A program made the translations under genes and the position numbers. Source: a bacterium (GTDB taxonomy: Bacteria; Patescibacteriota; Minisyncoccia; Phycocordibacterales; UBA10002). Taken from it: a stretch of 5,420 nt of DNA. The notes under the pieces were generated by a model. That model made no database searches. It was not told where the DNA came from and was given only the letters and a program-made list of their open reading frames with translations. The DNA lies in NCBI GenBank assembly GCA_030648695.1, contig JAUSHG010000085.1, forward strand, positions 1-5,420, read 5' to 3'. Below are positions 1-5,031 of this stretch, piece after piece (position 1 is the first letter of the stretch; each line of letters begins with the position of its first letter).

Positions 1-528
1 AAATCCCCACGCAAGGAGTTGCGCGGAAGAGCCATAGCGGAGAATTATTGCGGTTGTAAACAAGCCCAACGTCCACCCGAAGAAGAAGAGATTGAGCGCC
101 AACGGAATGAGCGCAAACCCGAACATAAACAGATTGAAGTGATAAAAAAGAAGCGCCAGTACAAACAGCACGAATGCGACAAGGAGCAATCGTACGAATC
201 CCAGGAGTGCGGTAGCACCGATAAATTCAGAAACGCGGAGTGGCGTCACGAAAATATTAAGGAGATTCTTCTCCCAGATTTCCTCAAGAAACGCGATGGA
301 AATCGCCTTCTGCGACTGATTCAGCAAATCCCAGAAAATAATCGCGCCGAGCAGGAAGGTTACTGCGTTAAACCCCTCAATATTGAGCTTGTCTATATAG
401 AGGGAGAGAAAACCCCAGACCAAAACCTCCATCACGGGCCAGTAGAACAGGTCCATGATACGTGGAACACTCCTCTTGTAGAGATAGAGGTGGCGATACA
501 ACAGAGCTTTAATACGATGCCAACGCAT
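1..528 (-). CDS. ABC-2 type transporter permease (3' end beyond window)
   Basis: This is the membrane subunit of an ABC exporter and should pair with the ATPase encoded just upstream. Translating the minus strand from the ATG at 528 gives 176 codons with no stop up to the window edge, so the C-terminal part is missing (the family is usually about 250 residues). The product starts MRWHRIKALLYRHLYLYKRS, a basic amphipathic segment. Hydrophobic helices follow near residues 27-46, 55-70, 105-129 and 134-163. Between the second and third lies the ABC-2 coupling stretch, seen as EEIWEKNLLNIFVTPLRVSEF with its acidic start and the conserved 'TPL' turn. An in-frame TAA six codons upstream makes this ATG the first good start; no clear Shine-Dalgarno is visible. 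A long open frame on the opposite strand (19-534) is very polar and is its antisense shadow. The substrate cannot be told from sequence; drug, lipid or polysaccharide export are all possible. Confidence 0.88.
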   Translation of the reverse strand, partial: MRWHRIKALLYRHLYLYKRSVPRIMDLFYWPVMEVLVWGFLSLYIDKLNIEGFNAVTFLLGAIIFWDLLNQSQKAISIAFLEEIWEKNLLNIFVTPLRVSEFIGATALLGFVRLLLVAFVLFVLALLFYHFNLFMFGFALIPLALNLFFFGWTLGLFTTAIILRYGSSAQLLAWGF

Positions 529-540
529 AAATAAAATGTT

Positions 541-648
541 CAATTATCAATTTACAATTTTCAATCAAATCTCAATGATTCAATACGGACATTGAAAATT
601 TATTCCTTAGAAATTGATTGATAATTGATTATTGAAAATTGATAATTA
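541..648. repeat. AT-rich inverted/tandem repeat between ABC ATPase and permease
   Basis: The gap between the two ABC genes is very AT-rich and built from variants of one word. The plus strand has aattatcaatttacaatttt followed by caat at 542-565, and attgaaaattgataatt at 631-647 reads as the inverse of most of that arm. Further copies of attgataattgatt lie at 617-630 and cattgaaaattt lies at 590-601. The right arm runs into the ATPase stop codon. The arms could form an imperfect hairpin in the transcript. No protein-coding sequence is supported here. It may be a degenerate interspersed repeat or a spacer holding the permease's expression signals. Confidence 0.6.
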
Positions 649-1386
649 CGACGTGCTTTCCGTTCCTCTTGCAATAGCAAGAAACACGTCGTTAAGGTCT
701 TCATGCCCATATTTCTTAACCAGTTCCGCCGGAGTGCCTTCATCTTTAAGCTTGCCGTTTTGGATAAAAATAACACGGTCGCAGAGCTCTTCCACCTCCT
801 GCATGTTGTGCGAGGTATACAGTATGGTAACACCGCGCTCCGTCTGTATGCGCTTGAGGAGCGCCCGTGTGCGGTCTGCAATATCGGGGTCAAGCGAGGC
901 AGTCGGCTCGTCCAACAGCAGAAGTTTCGGGTCGTTTAAAAGAGCTTTGGTGAGATTGAGGCGGGTGAGCTGTCCGGTAGAAAGTGATGAAGTCATTTTG
1001 TGCATAAAATCGCGGATACCGAAGAAGTCGGAGAGTTCATCTATTTTCCCCGGAATATCTTCCACACCGTACAGCCGCGCGAAGGTGTAGAGGTTTTCCG
1101 AGACCTTCAGGTTCCCCGGGAGAGAAACGTAGGGTGAAGAAAAGTTGAGCTTTTGCAAAATATCCTCGCGATGGTCGCGCATTTCTCTTCCGAAAATATG
1201 AATCGCTCCGCTGTCGGGAGTGATGAGGTCAAGGAGCATCTGAATGGTCGTGGTCTTGCCCGCGCCGTTTGGCCCGAGCAAACCCGTAATACTGCCGGTT
1301 GCAACCGTGAACGACAAATCATCAACAGCTCTTACGTTGCCGAAGGATTTGACCAAATGTGAAACTGAAATCGCAGGTTCTGCCAT
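646..1386 (-). CDS. ABC transporter ATP-binding protein (ABC-2 exporter class)
   Basis: This is the nucleotide-binding subunit that powers an ABC exporter at the cytoplasmic face of the membrane. At 246 residues it has a single complete ATPase domain. Walker A is GPNGAGKT (38-45), the signature is LSTGQ (135-139, in place of the usual LSGGQ), Walker B is LLLLDE (155-160), the D-loop is SLD (164-166) and the switch histidine is H193 in TSHNM. The Q-loop region (about 82-99) reads SSPYVSLPGNLKVSENL, and the usual glutamine appears to be replaced. The ATG at 1386 is preceded at 7 nt by AGAGG, a good ribosome binding site. The ABC-2 permease gene follows 117 nt downstream on the same strand, so the two probably form one exporter. 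The family is clear; the transported substrate is unknown. Confidence 0.95.
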   Translation of the reverse strand: MAEPAISVSHLVKSFGNVRAVDDLSFTVATGSITGLLGPNGAGKTTTIQMLLDLITPDSGAIHIFGREMRDHREDILQKLNFSSPYVSLPGNLKVSENLYTFARLYGVEDIPGKIDELSDFFGIRDFMHKMTSSLSTGQLTRLNLTKALLNDPKLLLLDEPTASLDPDIADRTRALLKRIQTERGVTILYTSHNMQEVEELCDRVIFIQNGKLKDEGTPAELVKKYGHEDLNDVFLAIARGTESTS

Positions 1387-1388
1387 AT

Positions 1389-1440
1389 GTAATCCTCTTT
1401 CCTCTCCCCCGATCTTCGGGGGAGATTGAGAGGGGGTTAC
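1389..1440. repeat. 52-bp imperfect palindrome with a 10-bp GC-rich core stem
   Basis: The core is tctcccccga, loop tct, then tcgggggaga, a perfect 10-bp stem at 1403-1425. Outside it the arms stay complementary but imperfect, from gtaatcctct at 1389 to agagggggttac ending at 1440. The element fills nearly the whole gap between the cytidylyltransferase-like gene and the ABC ATPase. In the minus-strand transcript it is not followed by a U-run, so an intrinsic terminator is unlikely. It could be an interspersed palindromic repeat or a regulatory or processing hairpin. Confidence 0.75.
1394..1398 (-). promoter_or_regulatory. Shine-Dalgarno site of the ABC ATPase
   Basis: AGAGG on the minus strand lies 7 nt before the ATG at 1386, which supports that start. 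The site lies in the outer arm of the 1389-1440 palindrome and can pair with CCTCT-type sequence of the opposite arm, so folding could hide it. Confidence 0.7.
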
Positions 1441-1443
1441 AAA

Positions 1444-1947
1444 TTACGCTTTCTTCTTTTTCTGTCTTCGGGCTGATTCCACCAGCCACGAACTGGACTG
1501 TACCTTGCCGCCTTTCCCGATGCCAAACACCATACGAATGCCGAGCTCTTGGCACAGCACCTGTTCAGGGTTGAGGGAGGAGCTTTTTGTATGTGCGTCT
1601 TTTTTATCGCGGTCACCGCCGTTTGCAAAAATATCGGGCTTGAGTTTCCGGAGTTCACGGCATACACTCCGGTCAGGGTCGTTTCTCGTGTGCTTGGAAA
1701 GCACTACACGGTTCACCGCTCGCAGACCCTCAATGACTTCCTTGCGTTCCTGCTCCGGCATAAATGCGTACCCCTTTTTCATTCGGAGCCAGTTATCATT
1801 ATTGAGAATCACCACAAGCTCATCCCCCAGTTCTTTTGCCGCCTCAAACAAGCGCACATGGCCGATGTGCAGCGGAGCAAACCCGCCCGAGACCGCCACG
1901 ACTGTTTTTGCACCTTTCCGTTTCATTAAGTTTCCCATCATACCCAT
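1444..1947 (-). CDS. Cytidylyltransferase-like nucleotidyltransferase (HIGH motif)
   Basis: This protein has the Rossmann-like fold of small nucleotidyltransferases that join a nucleoside monophosphate from CTP or ATP to a phosphorylated substrate. The N-terminal part reads VVAVSGGFAPLHIGH (16-30), giving the HxGH nucleotide-binding motif at 27-30. NNDNWLRMKKG (49-59) matches the substrate-side segment of the TagD/RfaE-C type. GGDRDKKD (110-117) and QSSSWLVE (150-157) occupy the places of the later GGD and ISSS motifs. The tail is lysine-rich. The length of 167 residues is normal for a stand-alone domain. The start is uncertain: in-frame ATGs lie at 1947, 1941, 1938 and 1926, and homology-like sequence begins only after the last. 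The Maf gene ends 24 nt upstream, so co-transcription is likely. The substrate is not identifiable; sugar phosphate, glycerol phosphate or a cofactor precursor are all possible. Confidence 0.85.
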   Translation of the reverse strand: MGMMGNLMKRKGAKTVVAVSGGFAPLHIGHVRLFEAAKELGDELVVILNNDNWLRMKKGYAFMPEQERKEVIEGLRAVNRVVLSKHTRNDPDRSVCRELRKLKPDIFANGGDRDKKDAHTKSSSLNPEQVLCQELGIRMVFGIGKGGKVQSSSWLVESARRQKKKKA

Positions 1948-1971
1948 TAAACCCCACTTTGACCACTGCGG

Positions 1972-2544
1972 TTACGAACTTGCTTTCTGCAAAAGATTCT
2001 TCAATGTATCCAGAGGCAACCCAAGTACGCTCTCTATTGTTCCTTCAATACGCAAATAAGGCAAAATCAGCGGGGATTGCGGAGTAAATCCTCCTGCGTA
2101 TTTATACATGATTCCCAGATTCAAAAACGTTTCAATCACGTCCTGCGGAATGGTCTTGAAATACACCTTTGAAATCTCCCGCTCGGTAAGCGATGCCCCT
2201 GTTTCGGTGTTGGTTACGGTAATGCCGTTGACGCACTCTGCCGGAAATTCGCTTCCGGAGAATGTCTGAAGGTAGCGCCGTGCTTCTTCCAAATCCCGCG
2301 GCTTCTCGCGCAATTCCCCATTCCAGACAATCACCTGGTCGGCGGTAATGAGCAGTGCCGGCTCTGTGATTCTCGGCAGAAGCGCTTGCGCCTTTGCCTC
2401 TGCGAGGAGAAGCGGGAGTTCGTAATAATCATCATGCCGAATCGCTTTTTCATCAATGTCGGATACGAGTACGTCAAACTCATATCCCGCATCTGCGAGA
2501 ACCGAGCGCCTGTTCTCCGATTGCGAACCCAAAATAATTTTCAT
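1972..2544 (-). CDS. maf: Maf-like nucleoside triphosphate pyrophosphatase
   Basis: Maf proteins hydrolyse non-canonical or selected nucleoside triphosphates (dTTP, UTP or modified forms, depending on subgroup) to the monophosphate and pyrophosphate, and some affect septum formation. The 190-residue length is typical. The N-terminus IILGSQSENRR (3-13) matches the family's substrate-binding SxSxxRR segment. LAEAKA (48-53) supplies the expected lysine, ITADQVIVWNG (66-76) holds the putative catalytic aspartate D69, and REKP (79-82) is the conserved KP. YAGGFTPQSP (149-158) replaces the usual AGxYxIQG, so this is a divergent member and its substrate should not be assumed. IEGTIESVLGLPLDTL (167-182) is the classic family ending. 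The ATG overlaps the TGA of the upstream gene by 4 nt, which points to translational coupling with the deoxyribosyltransferase-like protein. Confidence 0.9.
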   Translation of the reverse strand: MKIILGSQSENRRSVLADAGYEFDVLVSDIDEKAIRHDDYYELPLLLAEAKAQALLPRITEPALLITADQVIVWNGELREKPRDLEEARRYLQTFSGSEFPAECVNGITVTNTETGASLTEREISKVYFKTIPQDVIETFLNLGIMYKYAGGFTPQSPLILPYLRIEGTIESVLGLPLDTLKNLLQKASS

Positions 2545-2984
2545 ACCCTTAAATCAGCAAGGTTACCGTTGAGAAAAATGGGCTGCATTCCGAGCACTTC
2601 TTCGTACACCGGAAGTTGTTGCGTAACCGGATTAAGCACAAAGATGGGCTTCTTATAGTGAAACGCTAGTGCCATCTCCATCAGCACATTGCCGCCAATG
2701 TATCCTCCCATCCCGTTCTTTTCCAGATTGAGTACCAATATGGCATCACCCTCAAGTATTTTCTCAAAATGCTCCTCCATGAGCTTGGTCTTTCGGCTCC
2801 AATCGTCAGCATTCGTGTACCATGTTTTGTAAGCCGACACGTCAAAGTTACCGCTTTGCTTCATGCGGTATGCGGTGTTCGGGATAAGCACCCGAAAACC
2901 TCTCTGCGTAAGCGCCTCCTCCGCTTCAAGCGCCTGCCGATAAAACGAGGCACTGCAACAAATCGTAATGGTTTTCTGCTTCAT
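2541..2984 (-). CDS. Nucleoside 2-deoxyribosyltransferase-like protein
   Basis: A 147-residue protein resembling the nucleoside 2-deoxyribosyltransferase superfamily, small Rossmann-like enzymes that cleave or exchange the base of deoxynucleosides or deoxynucleotides. The N-terminal strand TITICCSASF (5-14) leads into a helix and RGFRVLIPN (28-36), as expected for that fold. EEHFEKILEGDAILVLNLEK (70-89) gives an acidic helix followed by the 'DAILVLN' strand. GGYIGGNVLMEMALAF (93-108) carries the G-x-N-x-x-x-E pattern, with E103 in the place of the family's active-site glutamate. KKPIFVLN (111-118) is the next strand. The assignment rests on this pattern and not on a close recognised homologue; a nucleotide-binding protein without transferase activity is also possible. 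Its stop codon overlaps the Maf start (ATGA), so the two are probably made together. No strong ribosome binding site is seen before the ATG at 2984. Confidence 0.65.
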   Translation of the reverse strand: MKQKTITICCSASFYRQALEAEEALTQRGFRVLIPNTAYRMKQSGNFDVSAYKTWYTNADDWSRKTKLMEEHFEKILEGDAILVLNLEKNGMGGYIGGNVLMEMALAFHYKKPIFVLNPVTQQLPVYEEVLGMQPIFLNGNLADLRV

Positions 2985-3008
2985 ACTTCGATAAATCCAA
3001 ATCTACGT

Positions 3009-3044
3009 CGTTATTCTGATGTTCTCAAGAACATTAGAATGACG
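3009..3044. repeat. Palindrome A: 16-bp stem with 4-nt loop
   Basis: On the plus strand cgttattctgatgttc, loop tcaa, then gaacattagaatgacg form a 16-bp stem with two G-T wobbles. In the minus-strand transcript these two positions are A-C mismatches. The element begins 11 nt after the stop of the NUDIX gene at 3056-3523. No T-run follows in the direction of transcription. It is related in sequence to the palindrome at 3537-3568. Confidence 0.85.
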
Positions 3045-3055
3045 TAATGGTATTT

Positions 3056-3523
3056 TTATTCTTCGCCGAGGCGATTCAATGCTTCCAGCGCATACGCTTT
3101 GACATTTTGCCACAAATCCATTTTCTCCAAATCTTCTTTGGTGCACCAGATGCATTCTTCGCTTGCATCCTCTGCATAAGTAACCTTTGTGTCGGTACTT
3201 TTAGCGCGCGCGAAATAAATTAGCGTTACATGGTCGTGCACTGGAGTGACACGATGCCTGGAAAGCGCCACTGGCGGGATTAAATCACGATACTCTTTTT
3301 CTTCAACACCCGGAAATAAGGGGCTGCCGACTAATTCAATCTCAAGCCCGACCTCCTCCTTCACTTCGCGATGCGCCGCCTCAATCGGGTCTTCGTGCAG
3401 TTCAATGTGTCCGCCCACACTCATCCACTTCTTAAACTTATCATGCATGCGCAAGAGCACCTTGTCTTTGTGCACGATAAATACCTCCACCGTAAAATCT
3501 ATTTTGTCGTGTATATGCGGCAT
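3056..3523 (-). CDS. NUDIX hydrolase
   Basis: NUDIX enzymes hydrolyse nucleoside diphosphates linked to another group, including damaged NTPs, nucleotide sugars and dinucleotides, using divalent metal. This 155-residue protein is a single NUDIX domain. The Nudix box is complete at residues 38-60: G38, five residues, E44, seven residues, then REVKEEVGL (52-60), with all metal-binding glutamates present. The preceding segment FKKWMSVGGH (30-39) is the usual lead-in strand. The later IECIWC-like strand is seen here as EECIWCTKEDLEKM (122-135), where NUDIX proteins often have a 'W' followed by a helix. The ATG at 3523 gives a sensible N-terminus, but no clear ribosome binding site precedes it. 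The gene stands alone between two related palindromes, unlike its tightly packed neighbours. The exact substrate cannot be inferred. Confidence 0.93.
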   Translation of the reverse strand: MPHIHDKIDFTVEVFIVHKDKVLLRMHDKFKKWMSVGGHIELHEDPIEAAHREVKEEVGLEIELVGSPLFPGVEEKEYRDLIPPVALSRHRVTPVHDHVTLIYFARAKSTDTKVTYAEDASEECIWCTKEDLEKMDLWQNVKAYALEALNRLGEE

Positions 3524-3536
3524 ATTCGTACTTGCA

Positions 3537-3568
3537 ACATTCTCACATTCTTAAGAATGTGAGAATGT
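3537..3568. repeat. Palindrome B: perfect 32-bp palindrome
   Basis: acattctcacattctt at 3537-3552 is followed immediately by its exact reverse complement at 3553-3568, with no spacer. It fills most of the 46-nt gap between the two NUDIX genes, 13 nt before the start of the second and 1 nt after the stop of the first. It aligns with the palindrome at 3009-3044 at 22 of 30 positions. It could form a cruciform or RNA hairpin, bind a dimeric protein, or be an interspersed repeat. Nothing indicates a terminator, because no T-run follows. Confidence 0.92.
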
Positions 3569-3569
3569 C

Positions 3570-4013
3570 CTACTTCTGATATTTGGATTGAAATTCTCTA
3601 ATACCCTGCAGCCAACCTCCCGTAAAATATGCGTCCGGTTGAAATGTCTTAACCGGCACCCATTCATATTTCTCATGATTCTTGCCCATTTTTATTTCGC
3701 CTCCTTTATATTGTGCCGCGTAACCCACGGAAAAAATTCTGCGTTTTTCGCGTGCTCCTGAAGGTGCAATCTCGTCCCGTTCATGTCGCATAAAAATAAC
3801 CGGTTCACCGAGCGTATACTTCACATCTTCTCCAAGTTCCTCCTTCAGTTTTCTTTCCGCTACTGCTTCCAGAGGAACATTAAAGTCCTGCTCTCTTAAC
3901 CTCCCGCCCGGAATATCCCAATCGCCAAAGCGGTCCTTGATAATAAAAAGGTTCTCTTCAGAATCTATTAGGAAAACCTTTACTGCGACAAAGTATGTAT
4001 CTTTATTTTCCAT
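3570..4013 (-). CDS. NUDIX hydrolase, variant Nudix box
   Basis: A second single-domain NUDIX protein of 147 residues. From the ATG at 4013 it begins MENKDTYFVAVKVFLID, a typical first strand, followed by FGDWDIPGGRLRE. The Nudix box is altered: after GG comes a longer loop (RLREQDFNVPLEAVAE), and the catalytic helix reads RKLKEELGE, so the first glutamate of the usual REUxEExG is a lysine while the EE pair is kept. RHER, VGYAAQYKGGEIKMG and a late HEKYEWVPVKTF strand complete the fold. From memory, similar variant boxes recur in NUDIX families of CPR genomes, so it may still be active with a specialised substrate. The ATG at 4013 is chosen because AGAGG stands just before it, although the spacing is unusually short. 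A TTG at 4022 overlapping the previous stop (TTGA) would add three residues. Confidence 0.88.
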   Translation of the reverse strand: MENKDTYFVAVKVFLIDSEENLFIIKDRFGDWDIPGGRLREQDFNVPLEAVAERKLKEELGEDVKYTLGEPVIFMRHERDEIAPSGAREKRRIFSVGYAAQYKGGEIKMGKNHEKYEWVPVKTFQPDAYFTGGWLQGIREFQSKYQK

Positions 4014-4018
4014 ACCTC

Positions 4019-4486
4019 TCAACTTATTTGCGAAATGTCTTCCATATCAGTGGCTCGTGCCATATGTTTTTTATATTCTATCAGGACTTCCTTCCTGACT
4101 GTGGGTATCTGCATACCCGCAACCTCAAGTACCTCGGCGTCTTCCGGTGTTGCCGTCATACGTTTCTTTTCGCCGCTTGGGCTCACCGCATACCATTCCT
4201 CTACCTGACTGATGTCCACCAATACTCCATCAATCTTAAAAATCATGAGCCAGCCGTTCCACCAAGGATCCTCACAGTGAAACAAGTCCTTGGTCAGAAA
4301 GGGTTTAAAAAGCTCTTTGACTTTAGCCATATCCTTTTCATATACATCTATATCAATATCATATAACGGCCGTTTAGTGCCGTAAAAAATTGCAGCCAAA
4401 CCTCCGGTGACCTGAAAGGGAATGTGATTTTCCTCCAATGCGGTTATCACTCTCTTCAGTACCTTTTCTTCACTATCCTTCATCAT
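4019..4486 (-). CDS. Small nucleotidyltransferase-fold protein (pol beta superfamily)
   Basis: This 155-residue protein resembles single-domain nucleotidyltransferases of the DNA polymerase beta superfamily, which transfer a nucleotide to a protein, RNA or small molecule. Numbered from the ATG at 4486, the fold shows a helix, then FQVTGGLAAIFYGTKRPLYD, with the GG motif at 28-29 and the metal-binding acidic run DIDID (43-47). A third carboxylate, D91, lies in GVLVDIS. The tail KKHMARATDMEDISQI looks like the K...R..D..DI ending of antitoxin-like and lincosamide-resistance-like nucleotidyltransferases. The ATG at 4486 has GGAG 7 nt upstream, better than the GTG at 4504 that would add six residues. 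The stop lies 5 nt before the NUDIX start, so the two are likely co-translated. No partner toxin of the AbiEi/HEPN type is seen nearby. The biological target is unknown. Confidence 0.72.
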   Translation of the reverse strand: MMKDSEEKVLKRVITALEENHIPFQVTGGLAAIFYGTKRPLYDIDIDVYEKDMAKVKELFKPFLTKDLFHCEDPWWNGWLMIFKIDGVLVDISQVEEWYAVSPSGEKKRMTATPEDAEVLEVAGMQIPTVRKEVLIEYKKHMARATDMEDISQIS

Positions 4487-4493
4487 ATGTTTG

Positions 4494-4497
4494 CTCC
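4494..4497 (-). promoter_or_regulatory. Shine-Dalgarno site of the nucleotidyltransferase gene
   Basis: GGAG on the minus strand is 7 nt before the ATG at 4486. It decides in favour of that ATG over the GTG at 4504, because the GTG lies upstream of this site and has no such sequence before it. Confidence 0.7.
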
Positions 4498-4546
4498 ATG
4501 ACACTTTTTGAATTTTTTATCGGATCCGCATGGGCTCTTTTCTATT

Positions 4547-4819
4547 TTAGGAACGGCGGCGTTTGTACATCCTGCTGCGATGGTCAATATAATGAACAAT
4601 CATAATTTGGTGCGCAACATCCAGTGTGTATGCGATTCTCCAATCACCAACGCGCAACTTCAAAAACTCCCTCCACTCGCCATGAAGCGGAACCAGTGTC
4701 TCCTTGGCTCCATAAAGTTCAAACCAATCCAGTTTATCGAGGATTCGCCGGCGTATTGATGGGTCAAGAGCCGCAAGGTCGCGTCGTGCACGTTCATCAA
4801 ATTCAACGCTCCAGCGCAT
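4547..4819 (-). CDS. RelE/ParE-family toxin of a type II toxin-antitoxin system
   Basis: Toxins of this superfamily either cut mRNA in the ribosome (RelE type) or poison gyrase (ParE type), and are held in check by the protein encoded next to them. The 90-residue length is typical. The start WSVEFDERARRDLAALDPSI (3-22) is the usual strand and first helix, RRRILDKLDW (23-32) is the second helix, and FLKLRVGDWRIAYTL (52-66) is the central beta hairpin with the conserved R-x-G-x-x-R. IMIVHYIDHRSRMY (72-85) supplies the last strand with H80, R81 and Y85, residues that favour a RelE-type nuclease over ParE. The gene starts 11 nt after the antitoxin stop. The ATG at 4819 lacks a visible ribosome binding site, so translation may depend on coupling to the antitoxin. 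Confidence 0.93.
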   Translation of the reverse strand: MRWSVEFDERARRDLAALDPSIRRRILDKLDWFELYGAKETLVPLHGEWREFLKLRVGDWRIAYTLDVAHQIMIVHYIDHRSRMYKRRRS

Positions 4820-4830
4820 GATTCAGCACA

Positions 4831-5025
4831 TCAGTAGTAACGGCGCTTGACATCCGCAAGAGAAATGCGCTTGCTTTTGCCGCTTTGGGCTAATCGCAAA
4901 CGCTTTTTGGCAAACGTCGAAAGTTCGAGTCCGGCATCAGGGTCAGTAAACAATTCCTGTACTGTTGCAAGTACCTCACGTCGGACTGCCATACGCAATT
5001 TTGGGGTAAGAATAACTTTATTCAT
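4831..5025 (-). CDS. Antitoxin of the RelE/ParE-like pair
   Basis: A 64-residue, strongly basic protein encoded immediately before the toxin, the usual order and spacing for a type II antitoxin. It reads as a basic N-terminus, MNKVILTPKLRMAVRREVLA, then a helix (about 12-27), an acidic linker TDPDAGLELS (27-36), and a C-terminal basic helix ending SLADVKRRYY. The final segment resembles the toxin-binding tail of small antitoxins that pair with RelE-type toxins. No classical DNA-binding domain (RHH, HTH or AbrB) can be named with confidence, so autoregulation is uncertain. The role is inferred mainly from position and size. The ATG at 5025 is preceded by only A/T-rich sequence and a candidate promoter, without a Shine-Dalgarno. 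Confidence 0.78.
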   Translation of the reverse strand: MNKVILTPKLRMAVRREVLATVQELFTDPDAGLELSTFAKKRLRLAQSGKSKRISLADVKRRYY

Positions 5026-5031
5026 AGCTTT

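Noticed and set aside
19..534. Long open frame on the plus strand, 171 codons
   Set aside because: The product is extremely polar and low-complexity (rich in E, K, Q, R and N) with no family resemblance. The opposite strand encodes a clear ABC-2 permease over the same bases, so this is its antisense shadow.
632..1090. Plus-strand open frame of 152 codons
   Set aside because: It is antisense to the ABC ATPase, whose Walker A, signature and Walker B motifs leave no doubt. The product is Ser/Arg-rich and lacks motifs.
1403..1425. GC-rich stem as an intrinsic terminator for the upstream gene
   Set aside because: The minus strand continues with purine-rich GAGGAAAGAGG and not T, and it contains the ATPase ribosome binding site.
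1505..2059. Plus-strand open frame of 184 codons
   Set aside because: It runs across the cytidylyltransferase-like gene and the end of maf, both well supported on the minus strand. The product is Ser/Pro/Phe-rich, as expected from antisense reading.
3009..3044. Hairpin as a rho-independent terminator
   Set aside because: The minus-strand transcript has no U-run after the stem. The T-rich stretch lies on the other side and there is no plus-strand gene upstream of it.
3009..3568. CRISPR-like pair of repeats
   Set aside because: There are only two divergent palindromes, separated by a coding gene. No regular spacers and no cas genes are present.
4505..4546. Gap after the toxin gene as a promoter or terminator
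   Set aside because: It contains a short CGGATCCG palindrome and A-runs, but no convincing -35/-10 pair and no stem followed by a T-run on the minus strand.
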